DNA of 64,000 bases from Micromonospora profundi (GTDB lineage Bacteria; Actinomycetota; Actinomycetes; Mycobacteriales; Micromonosporaceae), in the NCBI RefSeq assembly GCF_011927785.1, contig NZ_JAATJK010000001.1, positions 2,728,001-2,792,000 of the forward strand, read 5' to 3'. Positions within the stretch are counted from its first letter, which is position 1, and the number at the start of each line of letters is the position of its first letter. The translations under genes were made by a program, and so were the position numbers. The notes below the pieces were generated by a model that worked only from the letters and a program-made list of their open reading frames with translations, was not told where the DNA came from and did not search any database. Below are positions 19,619 through 28,923 of the stretch, piece after piece.

Positions 19619-20611
19619 TCACGGAAATATCCTGCCTTTCGCCTGCGGACGGCTCGTTTGCGGGCGGATCGGTGCCGCGAAATCGACCGACCGCACCACG
19701 AACACCGCCGCGCCCACCGCCAGCATCGTCAACCCGGTGGCAGCGCCGATGGCCAGCAACGGACCCCGCCGCACCTCGGCGGCCAGACCGGGCGCCACCG
19801 CCAGCGACACCCCCACGAGGACGACGAGCCCAGCCGCGGCCTCGGCCAGTAGGCGTCCGACGGCCGCCAGCCCATCAGGCGGGCGGGGCACGGCACCACC
19901 CTGCCTGCCGGCCAGGACGGCCGCCGCCAGGCAGAACAGCGTCACGCTCAGCAGGACGCCGCCGAGCACGTCGCTGAACCGGTGCCAGCCCGCGATCATC
20001 GTGGCCGCGCCGATCACCGAGACGCCCGCCGCGCCGGGCAGCGCCAGCCACCGCCGAGCCGGTCCGGGCAGCACCAGCAGGTACGCCAGCAGAATGGCCG
20101 CCGCGACAGCGACGTGGCCGCTGGGGAAGCTGTTGTGTGTTGTCGAACTCGGGATCGCCAGATCCGGGCGGGGCAGTGCCGACTTCGCCGTGCCGGCCGC
20201 CACGACCGCGCCGAGCACCATGACGACACCGACGACGCCGGCCAGCAGCCGTCGGCCGAGCAGGCCCACCAGCAGCACCCCGCCGAGCAGGGCGGCCAGG
20301 AACAGCGGGTCGCCGAATGTCGCCAGCACGGCCTGCGCGGGCCCCACCAGATCGGTCTGCTGCTCGTAACCTCCACCTGACTCGGCGCGCGGCAGGAGCA
20401 GACCGTCCCACCACTGACCGGGGTACGTCCACACGAACAGCGCTCCGGTGAGAGCCAGTGTGAGAAGGAAACACACTGCCGCACCGAGCAGCCGAAGGAC
20501 CAGCGGCGTGGACACGCGGTCGGGCGCTTCCGGTCGCGCGATGCCGACCGGCGCGGGGGCGGCCGACGACCGGCCGACGGGGTACGACGATCCGATGGAC
20601 ATGCCGGCCAT
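19619..20611 (-). CDS. PAP2-family membrane phosphatase
   Basis: A 330-residue protein with about six membrane helices and the three PAP2 signature motifs: KSALPRPD (K-x6-RP-like), SFPSGH and GWHRFSDVLGG (the R/H-x5-H/D type C3 motif). The family dephosphorylates lipid phosphates such as undecaprenyl pyrophosphate or phosphatidic acid at the membrane outer face. It is 16 bp from the response regulator gene on the same strand, so it may share an operon with the two-component system, in keeping with a cell-envelope role (inference). In-frame ATGs at 20611 and 20602 are both possible starts. Confidence 0.87.
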   Translation of the reverse strand: MAGMSIGSSYPVGRSSAAPAPVGIARPEAPDRVSTPLVLRLLGAAVCFLLTLALTGALFVWTYPGQWWDGLLLPRAESGGGYEQQTDLVGPAQAVLATFGDPLFLAALLGGVLLVGLLGRRLLAGVVGVVMVLGAVVAAGTAKSALPRPDLAIPSSTTHNSFPSGHVAVAAAILLAYLLVLPGPARRWLALPGAAGVSVIGAATMIAGWHRFSDVLGGVLLSVTLFCLAAAVLAGRQGGAVPRPPDGLAAVGRLLAEAAAGLVVLVGVSLAVAPGLAAEVRRGPLLAIGAATGLTMLAVGAAVFVVRSVDFAAPIRPQTSRPQAKGRIFP

Positions 20612-20904
20612 CGTCGGCCGGCCAGGTCCGGACGCCGTCCGCGCTGTGTCTTGGTTCTGTCACAACCGCCGGCGCTCGTCCCGGAACAAACCGGGCGATC
20701 CCACCAGGGAGCCGCCCGGAAACTCGCCGTTGTCGCCCAACCGACCGACGAGGTACGACCCCGAGCTGCATCCACATGCTTACATGCAACTATGTTTTAC
20801 CTTGCCGAGACGCACCGCCACTAGGGTCAAGATGCTGATCGATGTTTCGGTCGGCGGCACGAAACCATCCGGAGTGAGTGTGGGGAACCGGAAGGGGTGG
20901 GGCA
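20612..20904. other. Divergent intergenic region, PAP2 / winged-helix gene
   Basis: A 293-bp gap between divergent genes. The only clear structure is an A/T-richer core at about 20768-20800 with repeated ATGC words (TGCATCCACATGC, then CATGCTTACATGC), probably containing promoters or a regulator site. No credible gene is seen. Confidence 0.4.
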
Positions 20905-21411
20905 ATGCATGGGATCCCAGTCGCCTCGCTTGTCATCGGCATCGCGTCGTCGGCAGCCGAGCGCCGGCAACTGGCTCGGCTGCTCGGCGGAAGCGACGCC
21001 TTTCTCATCGTTTCGAACGTCGACCAGGCGCGGGAGTTTCTCGGGGTGGTCGAGATGCCGCCTGTCGCCGCGCTGCCGGCACAGACCGTCCGCGCCGAGG
21101 TGGTGCCTGCTCCGCAGCCGCCGCCACCCGACCTGTCCGTCGACTCCGACCGTCGGGTCCTGCGCTGGCGTGACCAGGAGATCGACCTGACCCGGCTGGA
21201 GCACGACGTGCTGCTCTGCCTGGTCGACGCCCCCGGGCAGGTCTGGACCTACGAGCGGCTGCACCTCGAGGTCTGGGGCAACCGGCACCTGGGCCGCGGG
21301 TCGGACATGCACTCGGTCGTCCGGCGGGTCCGTCGCAAGCTCGCCAGGCTCAACGCCGCAGCCACCATCCACTCGGTCCGCGGGGTCGGCTTTCGGCTCG
21401 TAGCCGTCTGA
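20905..21411 (+). CDS. Winged-helix (OmpR/PhoB-type C-terminal) regulator, paralogue A
   Basis: A 168-residue protein from the ATG at 20905 (GGAAGGGG 7 nt upstream). The C-terminal half is a Trans_reg_C winged helix (EIDLTRLEHDVLLCLVDAP, VWTYERLHLEVWG, HSVVRRVRRKLARL, IHSVRGVGFRLVAV). The N-terminal ~70 residues look like a shortened receiver-like unit (LVIGIASSAAERRQLARLL) without the phosphorylatable Asp. A close paralogue lies at 26242; the two bracket the subtilase gene. No histidine kinase is adjacent. Likely a phosphorylation-independent DNA-binding regulator (inference). Confidence 0.85.
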   Translation: MHGIPVASLVIGIASSAAERRQLARLLGGSDAFLIVSNVDQAREFLGVVEMPPVAALPAQTVRAEVVPAPQPPPPDLSVDSDRRVLRWRDQEIDLTRLEHDVLLCLVDAPGQVWTYERLHLEVWGNRHLGRGSDMHSVVRRVRRKLARLNAAATIHSVRGVGFRLVAV

Positions 21412-21488
21412 GGCATCACCCCGACACGAACGCCGCCCCCTGCGGCAGGGCCGGCCAGCGGCTGTGCGGCGCCGGCCTTCGGAACGGG

Positions 21489-21523
21489 TCCGGCCCGCCT
21501 GGTCGGTGACCAGGCGGGCCGGA
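21489..21523. terminator. Bidirectional terminator
   Basis: A perfect 16-bp stem (21489-21504 with 21508-21523) and a 3-nt loop between the convergent winged-helix and subtilase genes. Confidence 0.9.
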
Positions 21524-21546
21524 TCTTGTGCACTACCGATCAGGCG

Positions 21547-24500
21547 TCAGCACCGGATGGGAGACAACCCGAAGTCCTCCACCGTCGGAGTGGTGGTGTC
21601 GATCCTCGCCTGCCGGGTCTGGGGCTTCCAGCCGTCCTTGGCGACGATCATCGTGAGCGGGTTGTTGCGCCGGTCCATCCAGTAGGCGTACTTGCCGGCC
21701 GCGTCCGTCGCGAACGTGAACGACATCGCCCACGAGTCGACCTGGACCACCGCGCCGGAGATCGGCGAGGTCGCGCCCTGGCAGCTCGTGCCGGTCACCG
21801 TACCCATCAGCTTGCCCCAGGTCTTCGGGGGCGTCGCGGTCATCGTCACCTCGACGGGCGCCACCGAGTACGGCGTGTTCTCCTTGATCGCCACCGCGCC
21901 GGAGTAGGTGCCCGGCTGGTCCACGTTCGCCGTCATCCCGACGGTGACAGTGACCTTCGCACCCGGTGCGAGGGTGACCGACGACTTGTCGATAGTCATC
22001 CAACTGACGTCGGCCGCGGCCTCGGCGCAGCCCTCGAAGCCCGGCAGCACCTCGCTGTCGGCAGCCGCGTTGAAGCTGCCCGACGAGCCGCCGACCTTGT
22101 AGAAGCCACACGCCGCGGCGCCCCGGTACCGGGCGGTGTTGGCGTTCGGCAGGTTCGACCACGAGCTGGTGGCCGGGTCGAAGGCGAAGCCCGCGTTGGT
22201 GATGGCCCCACCCTGCGAGCCGCCGACCACGAGGAGCTTGCCGCTTGCCACCGCGTACGAGCTGGCCCAGTTGTCGGCCGGCGCGTCGGCGATGGCGGTC
22301 CAGGTGTTGGCACCCGGGTCGAAGGCGTAACTGGACTTCTGCGCCACCGAACCGTCGTTGCCGCCGGTGCAGTAGACGACACCGTCGATCCCGCCGCAGG
22401 AGGCGAACGCCACCGACTTCGGGTAGTTGGCGAGCGTCTCCCAGGCGTTGCTGGCCGGGTCGTACCGGACGACGGTGTTCGACATCGGCAGGCAGTTAGC
22501 TGTGGTGCAGCCACCGATGGCGTACAGCTTGCCGTCGACGACGGCCTGCCCGGCCGCGGCCCGCGGCGCCGGGTTGGCGGCCCGAGCCGTCCAGGTGTTG
22601 GCCGCCGGGTCGTAGGACCAGGTGGCCGCGTCCGGGCCGTTGTCACCCCAACCACCCGAGGCGATGATCTTCCCGTCCACGACGCCCACCGTCAGGGCGT
22701 TGCGCGCGCCGGGGAGGTCGGCGATCGCCGTCCAGGTCTGCGCGGTCGGGTCGTAGGCGTAGTTCTTCGTGGTGGAGGCGCTGCCGTCGCCACCGCCGAT
22801 CGAGTACACCTTGCCGTCGAGGGTCACCACCCGGTTGTCCATGATGTTGGCCGGGTAGTCGGCGATGTCCGTCCACGGCGCCGCCTGCGGACCGACCGCG
22901 GCGGGCACCGCCGTCGGCGCCTTGCCGGACGCCTTCGCGGCGAACGACGTCGCTACGGTGAGCCGCTGCTCCGGCGCACCGGGAGCACCGAGCACCTGCT
23001 GCCGGGTCACCCGGGAGCCGTCCGCCCGCAGCAGCTCGAAGCCGTTGTCCCGCTCACTGAAGCCGACCTCGACGGGCGCGCCGCCGGTGTTCGTCACAGT
23101 GAACTTCTTGCTGGTCTTGCCCCCGGGCATCTGGAGCGTCGCGCTCAGCTCGGTGGGCGTCACCGACAGTTGACCCGCCGCGAGGACGAAGTTCGCTGTG
23201 GTCGCCCAGTCGGGCTCCACGTCGACCTGCTTGCTCTGGCTGACGTAGTTGCCGGCCGTCGCGGTGAACTTGTGCGTACCGGTCAGCGACGAGTAGAGCC
23301 AGTAGAAGCCGTCGGCAAGCCCCGGGTCGTCCGGGGTCGCCACTGTGACGGCCTTCTCGCTGGGCCGGTCGCTGCTGGTGACGGTGGCGCCGTTGAGGTA
23401 GCTGTTGTCGTTCTTGTCGCGGACGTTGCCCACGACCAGGCCACCGTCGACAGGCACACAGGTGACCTGGCTGCCGATCAGGACGTTGTCGACCTCCCAC
23501 CACCACTCGTACGAGGCGTCGTAGTAGCGGAACCGCACCTGGACCTGCGCCTGGCCGGCGGCCTGCGGGATCGGGACCTCGGTGACCCGTGGCCCTCGTA
23601 CGTCGGTCTCCTGCCGCAGCACGTTCGTCCAGGTGGTGCCGCCGTCGATGCTGAGGTCGACGTCGGCGGTGTCCTCGTCCAGTTGGTTGAAGTCCTGGTT
23701 GAACCGGATGACCGGGGCGGTGACGCCGGTCAGGTCGACCACCGGGCTGACCAGCGAGGTGTCCTGGCTGTTGCCGGCGCCGTAGTCGTCACTGTCGATC
23801 ATCGCGAAGTTGCCGGCGCCGCCGGTCAGGTTGCCCCGGCCGCCGTCGTCGGTGAACTTCCACACCTGGCCGGTCCCCGCGTTGTCCACAACGGTCCAGC
23901 CGGCCGGCGTGGTCGTGCCGTCGAAGGTCTCGTACTCGCCGTCCGCGCCGAACGCGTAGCCGGGCGCCGTCGTGCACCTTGTGGTGTCCACCGGCATCGC
24001 GACGTTGGCGGTCACGTTCCGGGTGCCGACCACGACCTCCTTGGTCACTGCCGGGTAGCCGGGGTACTGCGACTCGTACCTCAGGGTGTACGTCTGCCCG
24101 GCCGGCAGCTTGATGGTGTAGCGGCCGGTTGACGGCGCGGTGTAGTCGTAGACACCCGACACGCCGGTGACCGTCACCTTGGCGTAGAGCGGCCAGCCGT
24201 GACCGGAGCCGTCGGTGACCGCGCCGGTGATGTTGACGCTCGCCACCGCCGTCAGCGCGACGTCGAGCGTCGTGGTGGCGCGGTTGGTGACAGTCGCCGA
24301 CTTCGTGGTGGTGCCGTAGCCGAAGGCGGACACGACGACCTGGTAGTCACCGGTCGGCAGCTGCGTCGAGTACGTCCCGTCCGCCCCGGTGGTCACCTCG
24401 CGTGCGGCCGGGCCGGTGAGCGTGAGGGTCGCGCCGGCGATCGGGGCGCCGGTGGCCGCGTCGGTGACAGTGCCGGCGAGGGTGCCGACGTCGCCGGTCG

Positions 24501-25956
24501 GTGCGGCGTCGAGCAGCGCGAGGGCGTCCAGCCGGCCCTCGCCGTAGACGTTGTTGTCCGCCGCGGTGCCACCGCACTGGCTGTCGGCCTTGTCGATGGC
24601 GGCGCCGTTGAGCAGGGTACGGGTCGCGTTGACGTCACCGACGAGCGACGGCGCGGCCGAGTACAGCAACGCGATGGCGCCCGCGAGGTGCGGGGCTGCC
24701 ATCGAGGTGCCGCTGATGCTGCCGTACGTGCTGCCCGGGATGCTCGACCGGATGTTCACGCCCGGCGCGGAGATGTTGGGCTTGATCTCACCGTTCTGCC
24801 CGGCGCCACGTGCCGAGAAGCCCGCGACGTTGTTGTTGACGTCGTACGCGCCTGTGGAGTAGTTGCTGGCGAGGCTGCCCGGCGAACCGCTGGTCTGGCA
24901 GGCCGGCCCGCTGTTGCCGTTGGACCAGACACCGAAGATGCCCGACGCCGTCCAGGCCAGCGTCACGTCCTCCATGAAGGGCTCGTTCGACGGCAGCCGG
25001 GTGCCCCAGGAGTTGTTGATGATGTTCGGCCGCTTGCTGGCGTCCGGGTTCTGGCCGCCGAGGTCAGTCGGCTCGAGCATCCACTGACCGGATTCGATCA
25101 AGGCGGCATCGCTGGGGCAGCAACCGTTCGCGGCGATCCACTTGACCCCGGGCGCGACGCCGATCTGGTTCGCGCCAGCGGAACCGGCCATGGTGCCCAT
25201 GGTGTGCGTGCCGTGGCCATCGTTGTCACAGGGGGCGGTCGAACATTCTCCGGCGGCGTCGAACCAGTTGTAGTTGTGGTCGAACGTGCCGTCGCCGTTG
25301 TTGCCGCGGTAGGAGTTCACAAGCGCGGGGTGGTCGAACTGCACGCCGGTGTCGATGTTGGCGATGGTGATGCCCTCACCGGTGACGCCGTACTGGGACC
25401 AGACGTCGTCGGCGTTGATGTTGGCGATGCCCCACTCGAGCGCGTTGACGGTCTTCTCGTCGGCGCCCTTGATGGTCTCCGGGACCTTGTACTCGACCGG
25501 GGCGTAGAGCCCCTCGACCTCCGTGTGGGCGGCGAACTTCTGCGCCATGTCGAGCGAACCGCTGTTCACCTTGATGGCGTTTGTCGCCCAGAAGGTCTGG
25601 TACTTGGTGCCCGAGCTGTCGAGTTCGGCACGGATCTTGCCCTGGCTCGCTGCGGCGGTGGTGCGCAGCGCCTCGGCGACGGCCGCGCCGCGCTTCGTCC
25701 AGTCCTTGATGGAGCTGGCCTTGCTGAGGTCCGCCCGGTCCTTGAACCGGATCCAGAAGTCCCCAGCGCTCTTGGCCTGGAGCTGCTTGGCGAGGTCCGG
25801 CCGGATCTTGTCTCCCGGAGCGGTGCCCACTCCCATCCCGGGCGCGGCCTGCGCGCCCGTGCCGATACTGACCAGACCCGTCGCGGCGAGGATCATCGCC
25901 GCGCCGGCGCTCACCAGTGATCTGGCGGTGCGCCTCCATCGTGGACGTCTGAACAT
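21547..25956 (-). CDS. Secreted S8 subtilase with Kelch propeller, multidomain
   Basis: 1469 residues: signal peptide ending near GAQA-AP, propeptide to about 180, then a subtilisin domain with Asp202 (IDTGV), His248 (DGHGTH), oxyanion Asn348 (NGNSG) and Ser418 (GTSMAAPH). Downstream are a carboxypeptidase-regulatory-like beta domain (~490-640), a MAM/choice-of-anchor-J-like sandwich (~650-825), a further beta domain (~835-930), and about five to six Kelch repeats (~1025-1305: VDGKIIASGGWGD, VDGKLYAIGGC, VASGKLLVVGGSQ). A C-terminal carboxypeptidase-regulatory-like domain closes the protein. No LPXTG or membrane anchor is seen, so it is probably released. The propeller likely binds substrate or surfaces (inference). 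Confidence 0.93.
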   Translation of the reverse strand: MFRRPRWRRTARSLVSAGAAMILAATGLVSIGTGAQAAPGMGVGTAPGDKIRPDLAKQLQAKSAGDFWIRFKDRADLSKASSIKDWTKRGAAVAEALRTTAAASQGKIRAELDSSGTKYQTFWATNAIKVNSGSLDMAQKFAAHTEVEGLYAPVEYKVPETIKGADEKTVNALEWGIANINADDVWSQYGVTGEGITIANIDTGVQFDHPALVNSYRGNNGDGTFDHNYNWFDAAGECSTAPCDNDGHGTHTMGTMAGSAGANQIGVAPGVKWIAANGCCPSDAALIESGQWMLEPTDLGGQNPDASKRPNIINNSWGTRLPSNEPFMEDVTLAWTASGIFGVWSNGNSGPACQTSGSPGSLASNYSTGAYDVNNNVAGFSARGAGQNGEIKPNISAPGVNIRSSIPGSTYGSISGTSMAAPHLAGAIALLYSAAPSLVGDVNATRTLLNGAAIDKADSQCGGTAADNNVYGEGRLDALALLDAAPTGDVGTLAGTVTDAATGAPIAGATLTLTGPAAREVTTGADGTYSTQLPTGDYQVVVSAFGYGTTTKSATVTNRATTTLDVALTAVASVNITGAVTDGSGHGWPLYAKVTVTGVSGVYDYTAPSTGRYTIKLPAGQTYTLRYESQYPGYPAVTKEVVVGTRNVTANVAMPVDTTRCTTAPGYAFGADGEYETFDGTTTPAGWTVVDNAGTGQVWKFTDDGGRGNLTGGAGNFAMIDSDDYGAGNSQDTSLVSPVVDLTGVTAPVIRFNQDFNQLDEDTADVDLSIDGGTTWTNVLRQETDVRGPRVTEVPIPQAAGQAQVQVRFRYYDASYEWWWEVDNVLIGSQVTCVPVDGGLVVGNVRDKNDNSYLNGATVTSSDRPSEKAVTVATPDDPGLADGFYWLYSSLTGTHKFTATAGNYVSQSKQVDVEPDWATTANFVLAAGQLSVTPTELSATLQMPGGKTSKKFTVTNTGGAPVEVGFSERDNGFELLRADGSRVTRQQVLGAPGAPEQRLTVATSFAAKASGKAPTAVPAAVGPQAAPWTDIADYPANIMDNRVVTLDGKVYSIGGGDGSASTTKNYAYDPTAQTWTAIADLPGARNALTVGVVDGKIIASGGWGDNGPDAATWSYDPAANTWTARAANPAPRAAAGQAVVDGKLYAIGGCTTANCLPMSNTVVRYDPASNAWETLANYPKSVAFASCGGIDGVVYCTGGNDGSVAQKSSYAFDPGANTWTAIADAPADNWASSYAVASGKLLVVGGSQGGAITNAGFAFDPATSSWSNLPNANTARYRGAAACGFYKVGGSSGSFNAAADSEVLPGFEGCAEAAADVSWMTIDKSSVTLAPGAKVTVTVGMTANVDQPGTYSGAVAIKENTPYSVAPVEVTMTATPPKTWGKLMGTVTGTSCQGATSPISGAVVQVDSWAMSFTFATDAAGKYAYWMDRRNNPLTMIVAKDGWKPQTRQARIDTTTPTVEDFGLSPIRC

Positions 25957-26241
25957 CGGTGCTGCCTCCCTCAGAACGACCCAGGGGTGTGATGGGCCAT
26001 GGTGAGGGTGCGGAGGGTCCGCCTCGACGGAGTCGAGCAGACCAACCCTTCATGCCCCTCCATGCACCGCGCGGGTCACGCCGGTTGCCCGAGTGGACAC
26101 TATGATCGAGAGGAAAGGACGATCAAGAACTTGCCGTGAGCAACTTGTCGCTAACGGTTGCCCTGCCGGCGGCGCGCTTGCCAATCACTGTCAGGGCCAT
26201 GACTGAAGTTGGGCAAAGATTTCCATCGATCCCGGGCGGGT

Positions 26242-26811
26242 GTGGTGGCCGAGGACGACGAAGCTGCGACGGGCGGGGCCGCGACGGCCGACGAACCCTT
26301 TCCGCTGCTGATCGCGGTGACCCCGTCGCCGACCGAGCGCATCCGCCTCGCGGAGCGCCTCGACGGCATCGCACCGTTGCTGCTGGTGGCCGACCTGGAC
26401 GAGCTGCGCCGGCTGATCGCGCCGTCACCGGCGGCCGCGTCACCCGCGCCGTCACCGACCGCGCCGTCACCGACCGCGCCGCCGCCCGCCGTGCCGGCCG
26501 ACGCCGTCCTGGTCATCGACTCGACCCGGTCCACCGCACGGTACGGCGGGCGCGAGGTCGACCTGACCCGCCTTGAGCACGACCTGCTGACCTGCCTGAC
26601 CACCGAGCCGGTCCGGGTGTGGAGCTACGCCGAACTGCACCGGACCGTCTGGCACGACGAGGGACGCGAGCGCAGGGCCGACGTGCAGTCGCTCGTGAAA
26701 CGCCTGCGGCGCAAGCTGCTCGACCTCGGCACGGCTGCCACCATCGAGGCGGTACGTGGCGTCGGCCTGCTGCTCAGCGACAGGCAGGAGCCCCGGATCG
26801 GGCGCGCCTGA
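26242..26811 (+). CDS. Winged-helix regulator, paralogue B
   Basis: About 189 residues; the start is uncertain (GTG 26242 chosen; GTG 26245 and TTG 26209 in frame). The C-terminal winged helix (EVDLTRLEHDLLTCLTTEP, VWSYAELHRTVWHD, VQSLVKRLRRKLLDLG, IEAVRGVGLLL) aligns along its length with the protein at 20905. The N-terminus again has a short receiver-like unit (LLIAVTPSPTERIRLAERL), joined by a Pro/Ala/Ser/Thr-rich linker with repeated PSPTA. It reads away from the subtilase gene promoter, a natural place for that gene's regulator (inference). Confidence 0.8.
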   Translation: MVAEDDEAATGGAATADEPFPLLIAVTPSPTERIRLAERLDGIAPLLLVADLDELRRLIAPSPAAASPAPSPTAPSPTAPPPAVPADAVLVIDSTRSTARYGGREVDLTRLEHDLLTCLTTEPVRVWSYAELHRTVWHDEGRERRADVQSLVKRLRRKLLDLGTAATIEAVRGVGLLLSDRQEPRIGRA

Positions 26812-26959
26812 CGTCTGCCTGATGTAGGCAGTTCGTCAGCGCGGCACCACGCCCGACGACAGCGCGCAACGCCGACGACAGTGCCCCGCACCGACGAAGG
26901 CGCACCACGACCGACGCCAGCGCGCGACGACAGCGCTGCGACGGCTGGCGACGGCGCCG
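26812..26959. other. Low-complexity intergenic spacer
   Basis: Short degenerate repeats of CGACGACAGCGC-like words between two convergent genes; no hairpin terminator or gene is evident. Confidence 0.5.
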
Positions 26960-27850
26960 TCAGATCAGCCCGGCGCGTACCCACAGCAGCCGACCCGGCC
27001 CGGCCACCAGACCGGCGTCCGCGAGGTGGTCGTGCACCCGGGCTGCCGACCAGCGCAGGGTGGCCTGCCAGTGCGGGTTTGCACGGGCGGCCGCCCGGCC
27101 CACCTGCGGCGCGATGCCCACCGCCGCGTAGGCGCTCGGGTGGACCAGGCGGTTGGCGATCGTGTAGGCGGCGCGACCGATCAACAGCCGGGCGTACGCC
27201 TTGCCGACCGGACCGGCGGCGGCGACCTGGCGGGCCAACTCGTCGCGGGCGAAGCGGACGTGCCGCGCCTCCTCCACGACGTGGATGCGCGAGACCATCC
27301 GGATCAGCGGTTGGAGTGACTCGTCGGCCATGATCTCGCGCTGGAACGCGTCGAGGATCTCCTCGGCGATGAGGATCGCGGCGTACATCCGAGGGCCGCT
27401 GGCGGTGGTCTTGAGGAACCGGCCGAGCCAGTGGTCGACGGCGCTCGCCCGGTAGACGGGGCAGCCCATCGCCTCGATCAGTCGACCGAACATGATCGAG
27501 TGCCGGCACTCGTCGGCGACCTCGGTCAGCGCGTACTGGGCGTGTCGGCTGGTCGGGTCGTCGTCGTAGTACTGCCGGATCAGCATCTGCATGAGGATCG
27601 TCTCGAACCACAGCCCGGCGCTGGCGGCGCTTGCCACCTCGTGTTTGGTGAGCTCGACGCGCTGCTCCTCGGTCAGTCCCGACCAGAGTGGAGTGCCGTA
27701 GAGGCTGCTGCGATGCGGCGGGAGCCAGTAGGCGCCCGGAGTGTGCGGTGCGTCCCAGTCGATCTCGACGACGGGGTCGTAGCTGGTCCGCAGCGACGAC
27801 GTGAGCAGTCGATCGGCGACCGCCGTGCTCTCGGGTTCCGTCGTCTCCAT
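26960..27850 (-). CDS. AurF-like di-iron oxygenase
   Basis: A 296-residue helical protein from the ATG at 27850 (GGAGG just upstream). The four-helix-bundle metal ligands are visible: Glu in GLWFETILMQ, Glu/His in ADECRHSIMFG, Glu in IAEEILDAF, and Glu/His in HVVEEARHVRFARDEL. This is the AurF/PF11583 pattern; characterised members are N-oxygenases or hydroxylases using a di-iron centre and O2. It is divergent from a TetR gene and a monooxygenase operon across 48 bp, so it is probably part of the same regulon. Substrate unknown. Confidence 0.85.
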   Translation of the reverse strand: METTEPESTAVADRLLTSSLRTSYDPVVEIDWDAPHTPGAYWLPPHRSSLYGTPLWSGLTEEQRVELTKHEVASAASAGLWFETILMQMLIRQYYDDDPTSRHAQYALTEVADECRHSIMFGRLIEAMGCPVYRASAVDHWLGRFLKTTASGPRMYAAILIAEEILDAFQREIMADESLQPLIRMVSRIHVVEEARHVRFARDELARQVAAAGPVGKAYARLLIGRAAYTIANRLVHPSAYAAVGIAPQVGRAAARANPHWQATLRWSAARVHDHLADAGLVAGPGRLLWVRAGLI

Positions 27851-27862
27851 GGCGCCTCCATA

Positions 27863-27891
27863 TTGACGTGACGACCGGTAACTGTTACGAG
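27863..27891 (+). promoter_or_regulatory. TetR promoter/operator in divergent region
   Basis: -35 TTGACG (27863-27868), a 17-bp spacer and a weak -10 TACGAG (27886-27891), about 7 nt before the TetR ATG, implying a leaderless mRNA. The 11-bp palindrome GTAAC-T-GTTAC (27878-27888) overlaps the -10 and would control both divergent genes. Confidence 0.55.
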
Positions 27892-27898
27892 TGGTAGC

Positions 27899-28627
27899 AT
27901 GCAAGCGCCGCGCAAGGATGTCAATGGATCCGACCCGCCGACGGTGGCCTCCGAGGGTGTCCCGAAGGCGAAGACCAACGGCCGTCGGGACCGCTGGGCC
28001 GACCACCGTGAGCAGCGCCGGCAGGCACTGATCGGCGCGGCCGTGCAGGCCCTGTTGCGACACGGGCCGGACGTCGACATGGACCAGGTGGCCGCCATGG
28101 CCGGCGTCAGCAAGCCGGTCCTCTACCGCTACTTCGCCGACAAGTCGCAGCTCTGGGTCGCGGTGAGCGAGGTGGTGGCGGGCCGGGTCGTCGACGCCAT
28201 CGCGCCCGCGATCGACGAGGTCCGAGAGGAACGCGACCTCGTCCGGGCGACGATCGACGCGTACCTCGGGGTGATCGAGTCACAGCCCACCCTCTACCGG
28301 TTCCTGATGCGCCAGTCCGGCCAGCCCGGCATCCACCAGGTCGTCGCCGGCACCAGCCGGCAGGTCGCGGCCGGCCTGGCCCGGGTGATCGGCGACCGCC
28401 TGCGCGCGCTGGGCCTCGACGCCGGCCCGGCCGAACCCTGGGCGTACGGCCTGGTGGGGTTCGTGCAGGCGGTCGGCGACTGGTGGACCACGCACGGCCA
28501 GCCGATCAGGCGGGCAGCGCTCACCGACTACCTGACCACCCTGCTGTGGAGCGGGATCGAGGGAGTCCGGGCCAGCGCCGACCTGCCACACGAACTGACC
28601 CGCGCCCACGAACGGATCGAGCAGTGA
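27899..28627 (+). CDS. TetR-family regulator of the monooxygenase operon
   Basis: A 242-residue TetR protein. After a basic N-terminus of about 35 residues comes the HTH (REQRRQALIGAAVQALLRHG, then MDQVAAMAGVSKPVLYRYFADKSQLW), followed by a ligand domain with a conserved GLVGFVQAVGDWW segment. First gene of the operon TetR-DUF4873-BVMO-SDR-hydrolase; its stop overlaps the next start (GTGA). Very likely binds the palindrome at 27878 and represses both this operon and the divergent di-iron oxygenase (inference). Confidence 0.9.
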   Translation: MQAPRKDVNGSDPPTVASEGVPKAKTNGRRDRWADHREQRRQALIGAAVQALLRHGPDVDMDQVAAMAGVSKPVLYRYFADKSQLWVAVSEVVAGRVVDAIAPAIDEVREERDLVRATIDAYLGVIESQPTLYRFLMRQSGQPGIHQVVAGTSRQVAAGLARVIGDRLRALGLDAGPAEPWAYGLVGFVQAVGDWWTTHGQPIRRAALTDYLTTLLWSGIEGVRASADLPHELTRAHERIEQ

Positions 28628-28923
28628 GCTACCACGGGCCGGCGACCGTCGCGGGCACTCCGGTCCGGGCGCACCTCAGTGGACGGTGGGAGCCGGTCGA
28701 CGGCCGCTACCACTGGGGTGGACGGATCGAGCCCGACCCGACGGTGGCGAGGCTCCTGCGCTCCGGCCGGCGCGACGTCGCGCTGCGCATCGCCGACCGG
28801 GCACGACCCGCCCGACTGGCCGAGATCGACCCCTGGGGCGGCGTACGGGTCACCGGCGTGGGCGAGCCGCCCTGGCCGCCTCCGGGCGAGCCGGGCACCG
28901 AGTGCGAGACCGCGGAGGAGTGA
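28624..28923 (+). CDS. DUF4873-domain protein
   Basis: A 99-residue protein from the GTG at 28624, which overlaps the TetR stop by 4 nt; longer in-frame starts lie inside the TetR gene. The core SYHGPATVAGTPVRAHLSGR then WEPVDGRYHWGGRIEP matches DUF4873, a small domain found next to or fused with flavin monooxygenases in mycobacteria and relatives. The stop shares one base with the monooxygenase ATG. Function unproven; probably an accessory to the flavoenzyme that follows. Confidence 0.8.
   Translation: MSYHGPATVAGTPVRAHLSGRWEPVDGRYHWGGRIEPDPTVARLLRSGRRDVALRIADRARPARLAEIDPWGGVRVTGVGEPPWPPPGEPGTECETAEE

Noticed and set aside
21526..24132. 868-codon plus-strand ORF opposite the subtilase
   Set aside because: GC-rich shadow frame; composition and lack of motifs argue against coding.
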